From the NCBI GenBank assembly GCA_965247225.1, contig CBDFGT010000017.1:206952-270951 (forward strand): a stretch of 64,000 nucleotides of DNA, given 5' to 3'. The DNA comes from CBDFGT01 sp965247225. GTDB taxonomy: Bacteria; Pseudomonadota; Alphaproteobacteria; Rhizobiales; Rhizobiaceae. Shown piece after piece: positions 28,122-37,908 of this stretch (positions within the stretch are counted from its first letter, which is position 1; the number at the start of each line of letters is the position of its first letter). The position numbers and the translations under genes are program-made. The notes under the pieces are model-generated. The model was not told the origin of the DNA, ran no database searches, and saw nothing but the letters and a program-made list of their open reading frames with translations.

Positions 28122-28304
28122 CGGTAATAAATCAATAAATTCGTTCACTTTTTATTCCGGAAAGACAGTTCAAACCGTACCGCTTTTGTCCCTTGTGATA
28201 GTGACAGGCCTCCCCATATCCTTTAAAAACCGGGTCAAAGCGGCGGATCGGGTGCCATGGCCCCGAGGTTCACACCCGACAAAGACAATGCGAGGAAATA
28301 TCCC

Positions 28305-30146
28305 ATGCCAGCCTATCGTTCACGCACCACGACCCATGGCCGCAATATGGCCGGAGCCCGCGGCCTATGGCGCGCGACAGGCATGAAGGACGGTGATTTC
28401 GGCAAGCCGATCATTGCGGTTGTCAATTCCTTCACCCAGTTCGTGCCGGGCCATGTCCACCTCAAGGATCTGGGCCAGCTGGTAGCGCGGGAGATCGAGG
28501 CTGCCGGTGGTGTTGCCAAGGAATTCAACACGATTGCCGTGGATGACGGGATCGCCATGGGCCATGACGGCATGCTCTATTCGCTGCCATCGCGCGAGCT
28601 GATTGCCGACAGTGTCGAATACATGGTCAATGCCCATTGCGCCGATGCCATGGTGTGCATTTCCAATTGCGACAAGATCACACCCGGCATGCTGATGGCC
28701 TCGCTGCGTCTCAATATTCCTTCCGTGTTCGTGTCCGGCGGGCCGATGGAAGCAGGCAAGGTCATTCTGGGCGGCAAGGAACATGCGCTGGATCTGGTCG
28801 ATGCCATGGTCGCCGCAGCGGACGACAAGATGAGCGATGAGGATGTGCAAACCATCGAGCGTTCGGCTTGCCCGACTTGCGGCTCGTGCTCCGGCATGTT
28901 CACCGCCAATTCCATGAACTGTCTGACCGAGGCGCTCGGCCTGTCGCTTCCGGGCAATGGCTCGACGCTGGCCACCCATTCGGATCGCCGGCGCCTGTTT
29001 GTCGAGGCCGGTCACCTGATTGTCGACATTACCAGACGCCATTACGAGCAGGACGACATGTCGGTCCTGCCGCGCAATGTTGCCTCAAGGGGCGCGTTTG
29101 AAAATGCCATGGCGCTGGATATTGCGATGGGCGGTTCCACCAATACGGTTCTGCACATTCTGGCCGCTGCCCATGAAGGCGAAATCGATTTCACCATGGA
29201 TGATATCGACCGCCTGTCGCGCAAGGTTCCCTGCCTGTGCAAGGTGGCACCGGCCAAATCCGATGTGCATATGGAAGATGTGCACCGTGCCGGCGGCATC
29301 ATGGCCATTCTGGGCGAATTGAACCGTGCGGGCCTGCTCAACAGTGATCTGCCGACCGTGCATGCACCGACCATTGGCGAAGCCATTGAGCGTTGGGATA
29401 TCACCACCTCCACCAGCAATGTGGCGCGGGAATTTTTCCTGGCAGCCCCCGGCGGTGTGCCCACACAGACAGCCTTCAGCCAGAGCCGCCGCTGGGCCGG
29501 GCTTGATCTTGACCGTGAAAACGGCGTCATCCGCTCGGCAAAACATCCGTTCTCCAGGGATGGCGGTCTTGCCGTTCTGAAGGGCAATCTGGCGCTCGAC
29601 GGCTGTATCGTCAAAACAGCCGGTGTTGACGAGCACATTTTGAAATTCTCCGGCCCGGCCCGGGTCTTTGAAAGTCAGGATGCGTCGGTTCGCGCCATCC
29701 TGTCCAATGAAATCAGGGCAGGCGACGTTGTGGTCATCCGCTATGAGGGTCCGCGCGGCGGGCCGGGCATGCAGGAAATGCTCTATCCAACCTCCTATCT
29801 CAAGTCCAGGGGGCTGGGCAAAGCCTGTGCGCTGATCACGGACGGACGGTTCTCCGGCGGTACTTCCGGCCTGTCGATCGGTCATGTCTCGCCGGAAGCT
29901 GCCGAAGGCGGCCTGATTGGTCTGGTGCGCGAAGGTGATCGCATCGAGATTGATATTCCAAATCGCACCATCCATCTGGCGGTCGATGACGCCACGCTTG
30001 CCGCCCGCAGGGCAGAACAGCAGGCATTCGGCTGGAAGCCAACCGAAATCCGCAAGCGCAAGGTTACAACGGCACTGAAAGCCTATGCCGCCTTTGCAAC
30101 ATCGGCAGCCCGCGGCGCTATCCGGGATCTGGGCGACAAGGGCTGA
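28305..30146 (+). CDS. ilvD: Dihydroxy-acid dehydratase
   Basis: A 613-residue enzyme of valine/isoleucine/leucine and pantothenate synthesis, dehydrating 2,3-dihydroxy acids to 2-oxo acids in the cytosol. ATG 28305 (MPAYRSRTTTHGRNMAGARG) follows GAGGAAA and is preferred to an upstream ATG at 28257. Iron-sulfur ligands are in ISNCDKITPGM and SACPTCGSCSGMFTANSMNC, and the C-terminal substrate region is GRFSGGTSGLSIGHVSPEAA. Length matches the E. coli enzyme (616). It stands alone, with a terminator behind it. Confidence 0.97.
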   Translation: MPAYRSRTTTHGRNMAGARGLWRATGMKDGDFGKPIIAVVNSFTQFVPGHVHLKDLGQLVAREIEAAGGVAKEFNTIAVDDGIAMGHDGMLYSLPSRELIADSVEYMVNAHCADAMVCISNCDKITPGMLMASLRLNIPSVFVSGGPMEAGKVILGGKEHALDLVDAMVAAADDKMSDEDVQTIERSACPTCGSCSGMFTANSMNCLTEALGLSLPGNGSTLATHSDRRRLFVEAGHLIVDITRRHYEQDDMSVLPRNVASRGAFENAMALDIAMGGSTNTVLHILAAAHEGEIDFTMDDIDRLSRKVPCLCKVAPAKSDVHMEDVHRAGGIMAILGELNRAGLLNSDLPTVHAPTIGEAIERWDITTSTSNVAREFFLAAPGGVPTQTAFSQSRRWAGLDLDRENGVIRSAKHPFSRDGGLAVLKGNLALDGCIVKTAGVDEHILKFSGPARVFESQDASVRAILSNEIRAGDVVVIRYEGPRGGPGMQEMLYPTSYLKSRGLGKACALITDGRFSGGTSGLSIGHVSPEAAEGGLIGLVREGDRIEIDIPNRTIHLAVDDATLAARRAEQQAFGWKPTEIRKRKVTTALKAYAAFATSAARGAIRDLGDKG

Positions 30147-30169
30147 TCCTGCCGTCTTACGCTTTTGAC

Positions 30170-30200
30170 AAACCCCCGAAAGCAATATTTCGGGGGTTTT
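30170..30200 (+). terminator. Terminator after ilvD
   Basis: AAACCCCCGAAA (30170-30181) pairs with TTTCGGGGGTTT (30188-30199) around GCAATA, followed by T residues. It is a classical Rho-independent terminator 24 bases after the stop. Confidence 0.93.
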
Positions 30201-30363
30201 GTGTGTAGTTGTAGCAGCAGGGTGTTGTCTCCACCCTGGCGAAGACAGCGACAGGGTAAACGGCTGAAAAGCGGGAAAGCTTTCCCGTCCCCGTTTCCGC
30301 CCACTTTCATTTTTACGCTTGTGCCATTATTTTGAAAGTCCAGCCTTTGCGAAAGGGAATCAC

Positions 30364-31764
30364 ATGCACAATTGGGTTAAGAGCGCAAACGCGGTGCTGT
30401 TTGCCGTCCTGATCCTTCTCGTTCCTGCCGTTCAGGCACAGGAGACCAGGACGCTTCCGCAATCCGATAGCCAGATGCAGCTGTCTTTTGCGCCACTGGT
30501 CAGGCAGACCGCCGGTACTGTGGTCAATGTCTATGCCGAGCGCATGGTGCAGCAGCGCACGCTGTTTGATGACGATCCGTTTTTCAGCCAGTTTTTCGGC
30601 CAGCAGATGCCGAACCGCACGGAAAAACAGTCCTCCCTCGGTTCCGGTGTCATTGTCGGCAGGGACGGCACCATCATCACCAACAATCATGTGATCGAGG
30701 GGGCAGACGATATCAAGATCGCGCTGGCCGATGGCCGCGAGTTTGAATGCACTGTGGTGCTGAAAGACGAGCGGGTGGATCTGGCGGTCCTGAAAATCAG
30801 GGGCAAGGCGGAGCTTGACGCCCTGCCGCTGGGGGATTCCGATGCGGTGGAAGTCGGCGATCTGGTTCTGGCCATCGGCAATCCATTTGGCATAGGTCAA
30901 ACGGTGACGTCCGGCATTGTGTCCGGTCTGGCGCGCAACAAGGTCGGCGTGTCGGATTTCGGCTTTTTCATCCAGACTGATGCCTCCATCAATCCCGGCA
31001 ATTCCGGCGGTGCGCTGCTGGATATGAATGGTCGGCTGATTGGTATCAATTCCGCCATCTTTTCCAAGGGCGGCGGTTCAAACGGTGTCGGCTTTGCCAT
31101 TCCGGTCAATCTGGTCAAAGTGTTTCTGCAGGCCGCCGAAGCCGGGCGAACGCTGGAGCGCCCCTATATCGGCGCAACCTTTGATCCTGTCACCTCGGAA
31201 GTAGCGGAGGCTCTGGGCACTGACAAGGTGCGCGGTGCCCTGGTCACCAAGATTGTGGAAGGCGGTCCCGCCGACAAGGCCGGCCTCAAGCCGGGCGAAA
31301 TCGTGCTGGCGGTCGACGGTCACCCGGTTGAACATCCAGATGCGCTCGGCTATCGCCTGCTGACCGCCGGAATGGGTGCAAAGGTCACCCTCACACTCAA
31401 TGACAACGGCACCACGCGCGAAGCCTCGTTGCAACTGGATGCGGCCCCGGAAACCACACCGCGCGATGAACGCACCATTGCCGGGCGCAATCCGTTTTCA
31501 GGCAGTACGGTTGCAAACCTCTCTCCGAAGCTGGCAGAGGAACTGCGCATGCCGACCGAAAGCTCAGGCGTTGTGATCACCGCTCTGAAGGGCAATGCCA
31601 TTGCGGCCCGTCTGGGCTTTGAACCTCGCGATATCATTGCAGCGATCAATGATACACCGGTTGACTCAACCCGTGATCTGGAAAACATGATCGATGACGA
31701 TCCATCGGTTTGGCGGGTTGAAATCATTCGCAATGGAGAACGAATCCGGCAGATTTTCCGATGA
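30364..31764 (+). CDS. DegP/DegQ-type periplasmic serine protease
   Basis: 466 residues. A Sec signal (ANAVLFAVLILLVPAVQAQE, cleavage near residue 25) sends it to the periplasm. The trypsin-like domain has His109 (TNNHVIEG), Asp139 (RVDLAVL) and Ser214 (NPGNSGGAL), followed by two PDZ domains (about 270-365 and 380-466). It would degrade or refold damaged envelope proteins. ATG 30364 is chosen over 30319 because of AAAGGGA upstream and the signal peptide that results. Its stop overlaps the rarA start (ATGA). DegP versus DegQ/Do subgroup is not decided from sequence alone. Confidence 0.92.
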   Translation: MHNWVKSANAVLFAVLILLVPAVQAQETRTLPQSDSQMQLSFAPLVRQTAGTVVNVYAERMVQQRTLFDDDPFFSQFFGQQMPNRTEKQSSLGSGVIVGRDGTIITNNHVIEGADDIKIALADGREFECTVVLKDERVDLAVLKIRGKAELDALPLGDSDAVEVGDLVLAIGNPFGIGQTVTSGIVSGLARNKVGVSDFGFFIQTDASINPGNSGGALLDMNGRLIGINSAIFSKGGGSNGVGFAIPVNLVKVFLQAAEAGRTLERPYIGATFDPVTSEVAEALGTDKVRGALVTKIVEGGPADKAGLKPGEIVLAVDGHPVEHPDALGYRLLTAGMGAKVTLTLNDNGTTREASLQLDAAPETTPRDERTIAGRNPFSGSTVANLSPKLAEELRMPTESSGVVITALKGNAIAARLGFEPRDIIAAINDTPVDSTRDLENMIDDDPSVWRVEIIRNGERIRQIFR

Positions 31765-33074
31765 GCGATTTGTTTTCCGGCACGGTGACTGAAGAGCTTG
31801 CTGCCAGAAGGCCATTGGCAGACAGGTTGCGCCCCAAAACTTTGGGCGAGGTCACCGGGCAGGGACACCTGACCGGAGAGGATGGCGTGCTGCGCCGGAT
31901 GATTGCGTCCGGTACAATGGGCTCGATGATTTTCTGGGGTCCGCCCGGCACGGGCAAGACAACGGTTGCCCGCCTTCTGTCCGGCGAAACCGGCCTCGCC
32001 TTCGAGCAGGTTTCGGCGATTTTTTCCGGCGTTGCCGATTTGAAAAAAGTGTTTGAAACTGCCCGCATGCGCCGCAGCCAGGGGCGGCAGACCCTGTTGT
32101 TTGTCGATGAAATTCACCGTTTCAACCGCGCCCAGCAGGACAGTTTCCTGCCCGTGATTGAAGATGGCACGGTTATTCTGGTCGGGGCAACGACGGAAAA
32201 TCCAAGCTTTGAACTGAACGCCGCGCTTTTGTCGCGTGCACGGGTTCTAACCTTCAGGGCCCATGATGAGGACAGTCTTGAAGAGCTGCTGAAACGCGCG
32301 GAAACAACAGAGGAAAAGCCGCTGCCGCTTGATCCTTCCGCCCGTGCCAGCCTGGTGCGCATGGCTGACGGTGATGGTCGCGCGGCCCTGACGCTCGCCG
32401 AAGAGGTCTGGCGGGCAGCAAGGCCGGGAGAACGGTTTGATACCGAGGGCCTGACCCGCATCGTGCAGCGTCGTGCGCCCGTCTATGACAAGGGGCAGGA
32501 TGGCCATTACAATCTCATTTCCGCCCTGCACAAATCCGTGCGCGGGTCCGATCCCGATGCGGCCCTGTATTATCTCGCCCGCATGTTTGATGCCGGTGAA
32601 GATCCGCTCTATCTCGGTCGCCGCCTGGTGCGCATGGCGGTGGAAGATATCGGTCTTGCCGATCCGCAGGCGCTGGTCATCGCCAATGCCGCCAAGGATG
32701 CCTATGATTATCTGGGATCACCGGAAGGTGAGCTGGCTTTTGCCCAGGCCTGCATCTATCTGGCCACGGCACCCAAATCCAATGCTGTCTACACCGCCTT
32801 CAAGGCCGCCACGATTGCCGCCAAGCAATTTGGCTCGCTGCTGCCGCCCAGGCACATTCTCAATGCCCCGACCAAAATGATGAAGGATGAGGGGTATAGC
32901 GAGGGCTACCGCTACGATCATGACGAGCCGGATGCATTCTCCGGGCAGAATTATTTTCCCGAAAAGCTCGGACGCCAGCAGTTCTATGAGCCTGTGGAGC
33001 GTGGTTTTGAACGCGATATCAAAAAACGGCTCGATTACTGGTCAAAGCTGCGCAAGGAACGCGGTGAGAACTGA
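31761..33074 (+). CDS. rarA: Replication-associated recombination protein A
   Basis: 437 residues of the RarA/MgsA/WRNIP1 AAA+ family, a tetrameric clamp-loader-like ATPase acting at stalled replication forks. Walker A GPPGTGKTT is at residues 60-68 and Walker B LLFVDEIHRF at 112-121; the arginine-rich sensor VGATTENPSFELNAALLSRA follows. The C-terminal part has the conserved APKSNAVYTAFKAA and GYRYDHDEPDAF. It overlaps the protease gene by four bases, which suggests co-translation. Confidence 0.95.
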   Translation: MSDLFSGTVTEELAARRPLADRLRPKTLGEVTGQGHLTGEDGVLRRMIASGTMGSMIFWGPPGTGKTTVARLLSGETGLAFEQVSAIFSGVADLKKVFETARMRRSQGRQTLLFVDEIHRFNRAQQDSFLPVIEDGTVILVGATTENPSFELNAALLSRARVLTFRAHDEDSLEELLKRAETTEEKPLPLDPSARASLVRMADGDGRAALTLAEEVWRAARPGERFDTEGLTRIVQRRAPVYDKGQDGHYNLISALHKSVRGSDPDAALYYLARMFDAGEDPLYLGRRLVRMAVEDIGLADPQALVIANAAKDAYDYLGSPEGELAFAQACIYLATAPKSNAVYTAFKAATIAAKQFGSLLPPRHILNAPTKMMKDEGYSEGYRYDHDEPDAFSGQNYFPEKLGRQQFYEPVERGFERDIKKRLDYWSKLRKERGEN

Positions 33075-33155
33075 TTTTTGTGGTTCCTTGATCCCTGTCA
33101 ATGGGGAATGGGCCATGAGGCGTATGGTGCCATCATTTCAAAGGGAGATGGCACC

Positions 33156-33701
33156 ATGAATATTCTCATAGCCTATGCAACAGTGGAGGGGCAGACCCGC
33201 AAGATTGCGGAATATCTGGCGGGCCGGATCGAAAACCGCGGCCATCATGTCGCGCTGCTGAATGTGGCCGACAAGGCGGATTTTTCTCTGGAAAGGCCTG
33301 ATGCAGCTATCCTGTGTGCTCCCGTCCATGCGGCACAATATCCGCAACCGTTCATGGTTTTCCTCATCGAGCAACTGGAATGGCTGGACTCCGTGCCCAA
33401 TGCCTTCGTGTCCGTCAGTCTGATGATCCGCAGTGACCGGGCCGAAGAAGCCGCCGAAGCGCAAGGCTTCCCCGAAGGTCTGTGGGCAAAGACCGGATGG
33501 GCACCGCGCATGATCCACAATGCGGCGGGGGCACTGAAATTTACCCAGTATGATTTTTTCAAGCGCTGGATGATGAAGCGTATGGTTGTCGATGAAAAAG
33601 GTCCGCTAGACCCTTCATCCGACCACGAGTTCACCGACTGGAAAGGTCTGGACACATTTGCCGATGCGTTTCTGGCAATGGCTGCGGGTCAGACATCCTG
33701 A
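33156..33701 (+). CDS. HemG-like flavodoxin-fold protein
   Basis: 181 residues, the same length as E. coli HemG. ATG 33156 follows AGGGAGATGGCACC. The flavodoxin FMN-phosphate loop is seen at the N-terminus (YATVEGQTRKIAEYLAGRI), and the C-terminal region (GALKFTQYDFFKRWMMKRMV, then SDHEFTDW) keeps the HemG pattern including the helix insert and the TDW motif. HemG oxidises protoporphyrinogen IX in heme synthesis using FMN and the quinone pool. Many rhizobia use HemJ instead, so this could be a related flavodoxin with another role. Confidence 0.75.
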   Translation: MNILIAYATVEGQTRKIAEYLAGRIENRGHHVALLNVADKADFSLERPDAAILCAPVHAAQYPQPFMVFLIEQLEWLDSVPNAFVSVSLMIRSDRAEEAAEAQGFPEGLWAKTGWAPRMIHNAAGALKFTQYDFFKRWMMKRMVVDEKGPLDPSSDHEFTDWKGLDTFADAFLAMAAGQTS

Positions 33702-33829
33702 TGGTTTTCTGAATGTGCTGTCCTGGCGAAATCTCGTATCGCCTTGCAGATGGGCGTATTTGTCACCGACAGTCTGCAGATTTTCCGTCTGCATCTTTCC
33801 TTTGCCCCCTTTCGGCGCTAAAACGGGTC

Positions 33830-34207
33830 ATGATCAATATTTTTCTTGTAGCCCTTGGCGGCGCTGTCGGTTCGGTTTGCCGTTATCTCGTGGGACTGGC
33901 AACGCTAAGGCAGTTTGGACCGGATTTCCCGTGGGGAACCCTGACCGTCAATATTGTCGGTTCTTTTGCCATTGGCGTTTTGATAGAGCTGATTGTGCGC
34001 AAACTTGATGCCTCGCCGGAAATGCGCCTGCTGCTGGTGACAGGCTTTCTGGGCGGGTTTACGACATTCTCGGCTTTCTCTCTGGATGCGATTTATCTGT
34101 TTGAGCGCGGCGAACTCGTAACGGCAGGCATTTATGTGGGTGCCAGCATCATTCTTTCCCTGATAGCCGTGTATGCCGGACTGGCACTTGTGCGCAGTTT
34201 CGTTTAA
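33830..34207 (+). CDS. crcB: Fluoride channel CrcB/Fluc
   Basis: 125 residues with four hydrophobic helices, the usual Fluc size; it works as an antiparallel dimer exporting fluoride. Signature segments are GGAVGSVCRYLVG, the NIVGSFAIG helix and TGFLGGFTTFSAFSLD. ATG 33830 gives the conserved N-terminus MINIFLVALGGAVGS; the frame is open upstream but that text is not conserved-looking. I checked the leader for a fluoride riboswitch and saw no convincing one. Confidence 0.92.
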   Translation: MINIFLVALGGAVGSVCRYLVGLATLRQFGPDFPWGTLTVNIVGSFAIGVLIELIVRKLDASPEMRLLLVTGFLGGFTTFSAFSLDAIYLFERGELVTAGIYVGASIILSLIAVYAGLALVRSFV

Positions 34208-34243
34208 AGCCTGCCATTCAGGCGACAAGAAAGAACAAGAAAA

Positions 34244-35236
34244 ATGGCAGGCATCGAGCATATTGAAGTGACGGAAGATGAGGCAGGCATGCGCCTCGAC
34301 CGCTGGTTCAAGGTCCATTATCCCGGACTAGGCTTCGGCCCGCTGCAAAAGCTGCTGCGCTCCGGCCAGGTTCGCGTCGATGGCGGTCGGGTGAAACCGG
34401 ATGCCCGTGTTCAGAGGGGCCAGATTGTCCGCATTCCGCCCATGGATGTTGATCCAAAACTCAAGGGACCGATTGCGCCGAAGGATCTGAAAAACACCTC
34501 CGACCATGAACTGCTCTCGCGCATGCTCCTGCATGAAGATGACAAGATGTTCGTGCTCAACAAGCCGCCGGGTCTGGCCGTTCAGGGCGGTTCCGGCCTG
34601 GTGCGCCATCTCGACAAGATGCTGGAAGCCTGGACAAGCCCGAAGGGCGAGAAGCCGCGCCTTGTCCACCGGCTGGACCGCGATACATCCGGTGTTCTGG
34701 TGGTTGCCCGCACAAGGGGGGCCGCGCAGAAACTGACGTCGGCCTTCCGCGAGCGTGACACCAAAAAAACCTACTGGGCGCTGGTGCGTGGTGTGCCACG
34801 CCTGAAAGAAGGCAAGATTTCCACCTGGCTGGTCAAGGAGCAGACAGAGGACGGCGACCGTATGCGTGTCTGCAAGCATGGCGAGGAGGGGGCGGATCAT
34901 GCCATTTCCTATTACCGTGTGCTGGAACAGGCAGGCCAGGATCTCTCCTGGCTGGAGATGGAGCCCTATACCGGGCGGACCCATCAATTGCGTGTTCACG
35001 CCGCCTATATGGAACATCCCATTCTGGGCGATCCCAAATATTTTGAGGCGGACCAGAACTGGCGCTTCCCCGGCGGCATGCAGGACAAGCTGCATCTGCA
35101 TGCCCGCCATATCGATATCCCGCATCCGTCAGGCGGTCGCTTGCGTGTCACGGCACCCTTGCCGCCGCACATGCAGCAGAGCTGGAACCTGATCGGCTTT
35201 GACATGGCCAATGGCGAACGGGATGACGGCGAATGA
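34244..35236 (+). CDS. 23S rRNA pseudouridine synthase, RluC/RluD family
   Basis: 330 residues with an N-terminal S4 RNA-binding domain (GMRLDRWFKVHYPGLGF, then QKLLRSGQVRVDGGRVKPD) and a RluA-type catalytic domain. The catalytic aspartate lies in PRLVHRLDRDTSGVLVVART. Family members modify large-subunit rRNA; RluC makes positions 955, 2504 and 2580 in E. coli, but the exact target here is inferred. It overlaps the next gene by four bases (ATGA), placing it in an operon with the HAD phosphatase and ATP12. Confidence 0.9.
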   Translation: MAGIEHIEVTEDEAGMRLDRWFKVHYPGLGFGPLQKLLRSGQVRVDGGRVKPDARVQRGQIVRIPPMDVDPKLKGPIAPKDLKNTSDHELLSRMLLHEDDKMFVLNKPPGLAVQGGSGLVRHLDKMLEAWTSPKGEKPRLVHRLDRDTSGVLVVARTRGAAQKLTSAFRERDTKKTYWALVRGVPRLKEGKISTWLVKEQTEDGDRMRVCKHGEEGADHAISYYRVLEQAGQDLSWLEMEPYTGRTHQLRVHAAYMEHPILGDPKYFEADQNWRFPGGMQDKLHLHARHIDIPHPSGGRLRVTAPLPPHMQQSWNLIGFDMANGERDDGE

Positions 35237-35904
35237 AGCTGGTTCTGTTCGATTGCGATGGAACATTGGTCGATAGCGCCCATCTGATCCACGAAGTCAT
35301 GCACCGGACTTTTGTCGCGTTTCAGCTTGCGCCGCCAACGCCTGCCGCAACACGTTCCATCATCGGCCTGACGCTGGATATTGCCATTGCCCGCCTGCGC
35401 GGCCAGCAGCATGCCGACGATCTCGATTTTGCCATGGCCGCGCATTACAAGCAACTGTTCAGCCCTGTGCGGGAAGAACCGGGCTTTCAGGAGCCGATGT
35501 TTGACGGCATTCAGGCAGTGCTGCAACGGCTGGTGGCGCGTGACGACATTCTACTGGGCGCGGTGACAGGAAAATCACGCCGGGGTCTGAACATGATCTG
35601 CAAGACCCATGGTTTGCAGGAGGCTTTCTGCGTGTCCCGCACGGCGGATGACTGCCCGTCAAAACCGCATCCGGCCATGGTGACGGAATGCTGTGCGCAT
35701 GCAGGCATTGATCCGAAGGATACGATTGTGATCGGTGACGCGATCTATGACATGCAGATGGCCCGCGCGGCAGGCGCTGTGGCCCTCGGTGTTTCCTGGG
35801 GTTATGGTGGCGTTGCAGACCTTTGGGCCCAGGGTGCCCATGCCGTAGCCGACAAGCCTGCCCAATTGCTTGAGCTGATCAACAGAGAGTTGCAAGATGC
35901 GTGA
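35233..35904 (+). CDS. HAD-superfamily phosphatase, Gph-like
   Basis: 223 residues with all HAD motifs: FDCDGTLVDS (motif I, residues 6-15, catalytic aspartates), GAVTGKSRRGL (II), the lysine of PSKPHPAM (III) and VIGDAIYDMQMARAAGA (IV). It is of the phosphoglycolate phosphatase type; the substrate is not certain. It starts within the rluC-like stop and ends eight bases into the ATP12 gene, so the three genes are probably translated in series, an arrangement also seen in related rhizobia. Confidence 0.9.
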   Translation: MKLVLFDCDGTLVDSAHLIHEVMHRTFVAFQLAPPTPAATRSIIGLTLDIAIARLRGQQHADDLDFAMAAHYKQLFSPVREEPGFQEPMFDGIQAVLQRLVARDDILLGAVTGKSRRGLNMICKTHGLQEAFCVSRTADDCPSKPHPAMVTECCAHAGIDPKDTIVIGDAIYDMQMARAAGAVALGVSWGYGGVADLWAQGAHAVADKPAQLLELINRELQDA

Positions 35905-36682
35905 CATCCTGACCGATTTTTCCGAAATGCTGAGCGACCCTGATCCCGTGCGCCGCGCACAGATCCAGATGCACAAACCGATGCCGAAGCGGTTTTACAC
36001 GCAGGTCTCTGTATCGGCAGGCGAGGGCGGTTATATGCTGCTGCTGGATGGCAAGCCGGTCAAGACCCCGACGCGCCACACGCTTTGCGTCAGGACAGAG
36101 GCTGCTGCCCTGTTGCTGGCAGGCGAATGGGATGCGCAGGTTGAGGTGATCAATCCCGTGCTCATGCCCTGCACACGTCTGGTCAATACCGCCATCGATG
36201 GCCTTTCCGGCAATCTGGCGGCAGTGCAGGAGGATATTGTCCGGTTTGCCGGCTCTGATCACCTGTGCTACCGCGCCGATGGCCCGGAGGATCTCGTCAG
36301 CCTGCAGCACACACGCTGGGATCCGGTGATGGACTGGGTCGCCGGAAAGATCGGTGCACGCTTCGTTCTGGTCGAGGGCGTTGTGCACAGCGCCCAGCCG
36401 CAACCGGCCCTTGATGCCTTTGCCGCATGCATGGCGAAGTTTGACGATGCGGTGCAGCTTGCCTGCCTTCACACCATCACCACGCTGTCAGGCTCGGCCA
36501 TCCTGACCCTGGCTTTTGCGGAAAATCATCTGTCTGCCGGGGATGTCTGGTCGCTCGCCCATCTGGATGAGGACTGGCAGATCAGCAAATGGGGAACGGA
36601 TGATGAGGCCGAACTGCGCAACGCAAAGCGCCATGCCGAATTTGCGGCGTCTGCCGCGCTTTACAAGGCATTGCTGTCATAA
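35897..36682 (+). CDS. ATP12-family F1-ATPase assembly chaperone
   Basis: 261 residues of the ATP12 family (MPKRFYTQVSVSAGEGGYML, LLLDGKPVKTPTRHTL, then QHTRWDPVMDW). In mitochondria Atp12 holds the alpha subunit of F1 until assembly; the alphaproteobacterial protein is its ancestor-type relative, with the role inferred. Length is normal. It overlaps the HAD gene by eight bases. A lipoprotein gene follows 87 bases later. Confidence 0.9.
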   Translation: MRDILTDFSEMLSDPDPVRRAQIQMHKPMPKRFYTQVSVSAGEGGYMLLLDGKPVKTPTRHTLCVRTEAAALLLAGEWDAQVEVINPVLMPCTRLVNTAIDGLSGNLAAVQEDIVRFAGSDHLCYRADGPEDLVSLQHTRWDPVMDWVAGKIGARFVLVEGVVHSAQPQPALDAFAACMAKFDDAVQLACLHTITTLSGSAILTLAFAENHLSAGDVWSLAHLDEDWQISKWGTDDEAELRNAKRHAEFAASAALYKALLS

Positions 36683-36769
36683 TTGCCACAACAAGCCGCA
36701 TGTTAACCTCCCGCTAACCATAAAAAGAGATTGTCGAATGCAGGTCACCTGACATTCGAGAACCTCAAA

Positions 36770-37744
36770 ATGATTCGTTTCGGCATCAAAATCCTGGCTG
36801 TTGTGCTTCTGTCCACGGCAGTTGTGTCCTGCGCCGCCTTGCGGCCAAGACAGCGGGTTGAAAATCCCGGACTGGCCAATGTCAAATTTGCATATGTAAC
36901 GGCAGATCAGGGGCTGCCGGTTGCGATTCTGGGCAATGTGCAGACCCAGCTTGCGGCCTCCATTGCGTCCACGTATCGCACTGTTGCCACAGATCCGGTT
37001 TACCTGACGGTGCGTGTGTCCAATATCGGCCTTCAGCAGGGCGCAAAGATGCCGGTCTACACTGTTGTGCTCAATACAATTTTGTCAGATGCGCGTGATG
37101 GCCGTGTGGTTGCATCCCGTGACCTTCAGGCCTACGCTATCGTGCCGCGTGGCAAGTCGCTGAACGACCAGATTGCAGGTGCCATCACCGAGCGTTTGCG
37201 CTTCACCTATAATCTTGCAAGTCCGCAGCCGCAGGATGTGGCGATTGCCATGCCGCGCAAGACATCCACACAGATTGCCATTGATCAGCCGGATGCACTG
37301 CTGAATGCAACGACAAGGATAGAGCCTGAGGACACGCTTCCTCCGGGGACGGCAGATCCGCTCCTTGCAAAGCCGGCACCTGCCGTCCAAAAATCAAAGC
37401 CTGTTGGTCCAGCGGTTGCTCCCGCTGTTGCAACAGTCAACCCGGATTTTATTGGTCCTGTCCTGCCTGCAAGGACCGCCCCCCGGATCATGACAACGAT
37501 TGCGCCAAAACCTGCAAAAGACCCGGTACCTGCAAAAGTCCCGGCAGCGGCAAAGGCCGAACCTGCCGCAGGAACAGTCACTGTTCCTGCCATGTCCAAT
37601 CTGGAAAACGGTGCCGTTTCCAAAATCGTGATCCCCGCTTCCAAAGCATCGTCCCCGGCAACGGAACCGGCCACGCCTGCGGCTTCTACAGGTGACGAAC
37701 CCTGTGTTGTGACCCTTGAAAATGATTGCGCCATACCGCAATAG
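36770..37744 (+). CDS. Uncharacterised lipoprotein with Pro/Ala-rich tail
   Basis: 324 residues from ATG 36770. The N-terminus (MIRFGIKILAVVLLSTAVVS) ends in a VVSC lipobox, so the protein is probably lipid anchored at Cys21. Residues 25-150 form a compact domain (NVQTQLAASIASTYRT, VYLTVRVSNIGLQQGAKMPV); the rest is a low-complexity stretch rich in Pro, Ala, Lys and Val, suited to span periplasm or bind the wall. A CxxxxxxxxC pair stands at the very end (EPCVVTLENDCAIPQ). I recognise no family or function. Its leader has GAGAACC. Confidence 0.75.
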   Translation: MIRFGIKILAVVLLSTAVVSCAALRPRQRVENPGLANVKFAYVTADQGLPVAILGNVQTQLAASIASTYRTVATDPVYLTVRVSNIGLQQGAKMPVYTVVLNTILSDARDGRVVASRDLQAYAIVPRGKSLNDQIAGAITERLRFTYNLASPQPQDVAIAMPRKTSTQIAIDQPDALLNATTRIEPEDTLPPGTADPLLAKPAPAVQKSKPVGPAVAPAVATVNPDFIGPVLPARTAPRIMTTIAPKPAKDPVPAKVPAAAKAEPAAGTVTVPAMSNLENGAVSKIVIPASKASSPATEPATPAASTGDEPCVVTLENDCAIPQ

Positions 37745-37908
37745 CGGCATCTGTAGAACGAAGGTTTCATGACGACGCTCTTCAATCCGCCCTGTCGTCA
37801 TGTTAAAGCATTTTTGCGATAACGACATGCGTAAAAACAAAGACTTGAAGCGTGGCAATCGAATCTGGAAGATCGCAACACGCTTTAGAGCATGATATTG
37901 GGGGACAG

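Noticed and set aside
33702..33829. Possible fluoride riboswitch before crcB
   Set aside because: The conserved riboswitch core could not be matched; only short hairpins are present.
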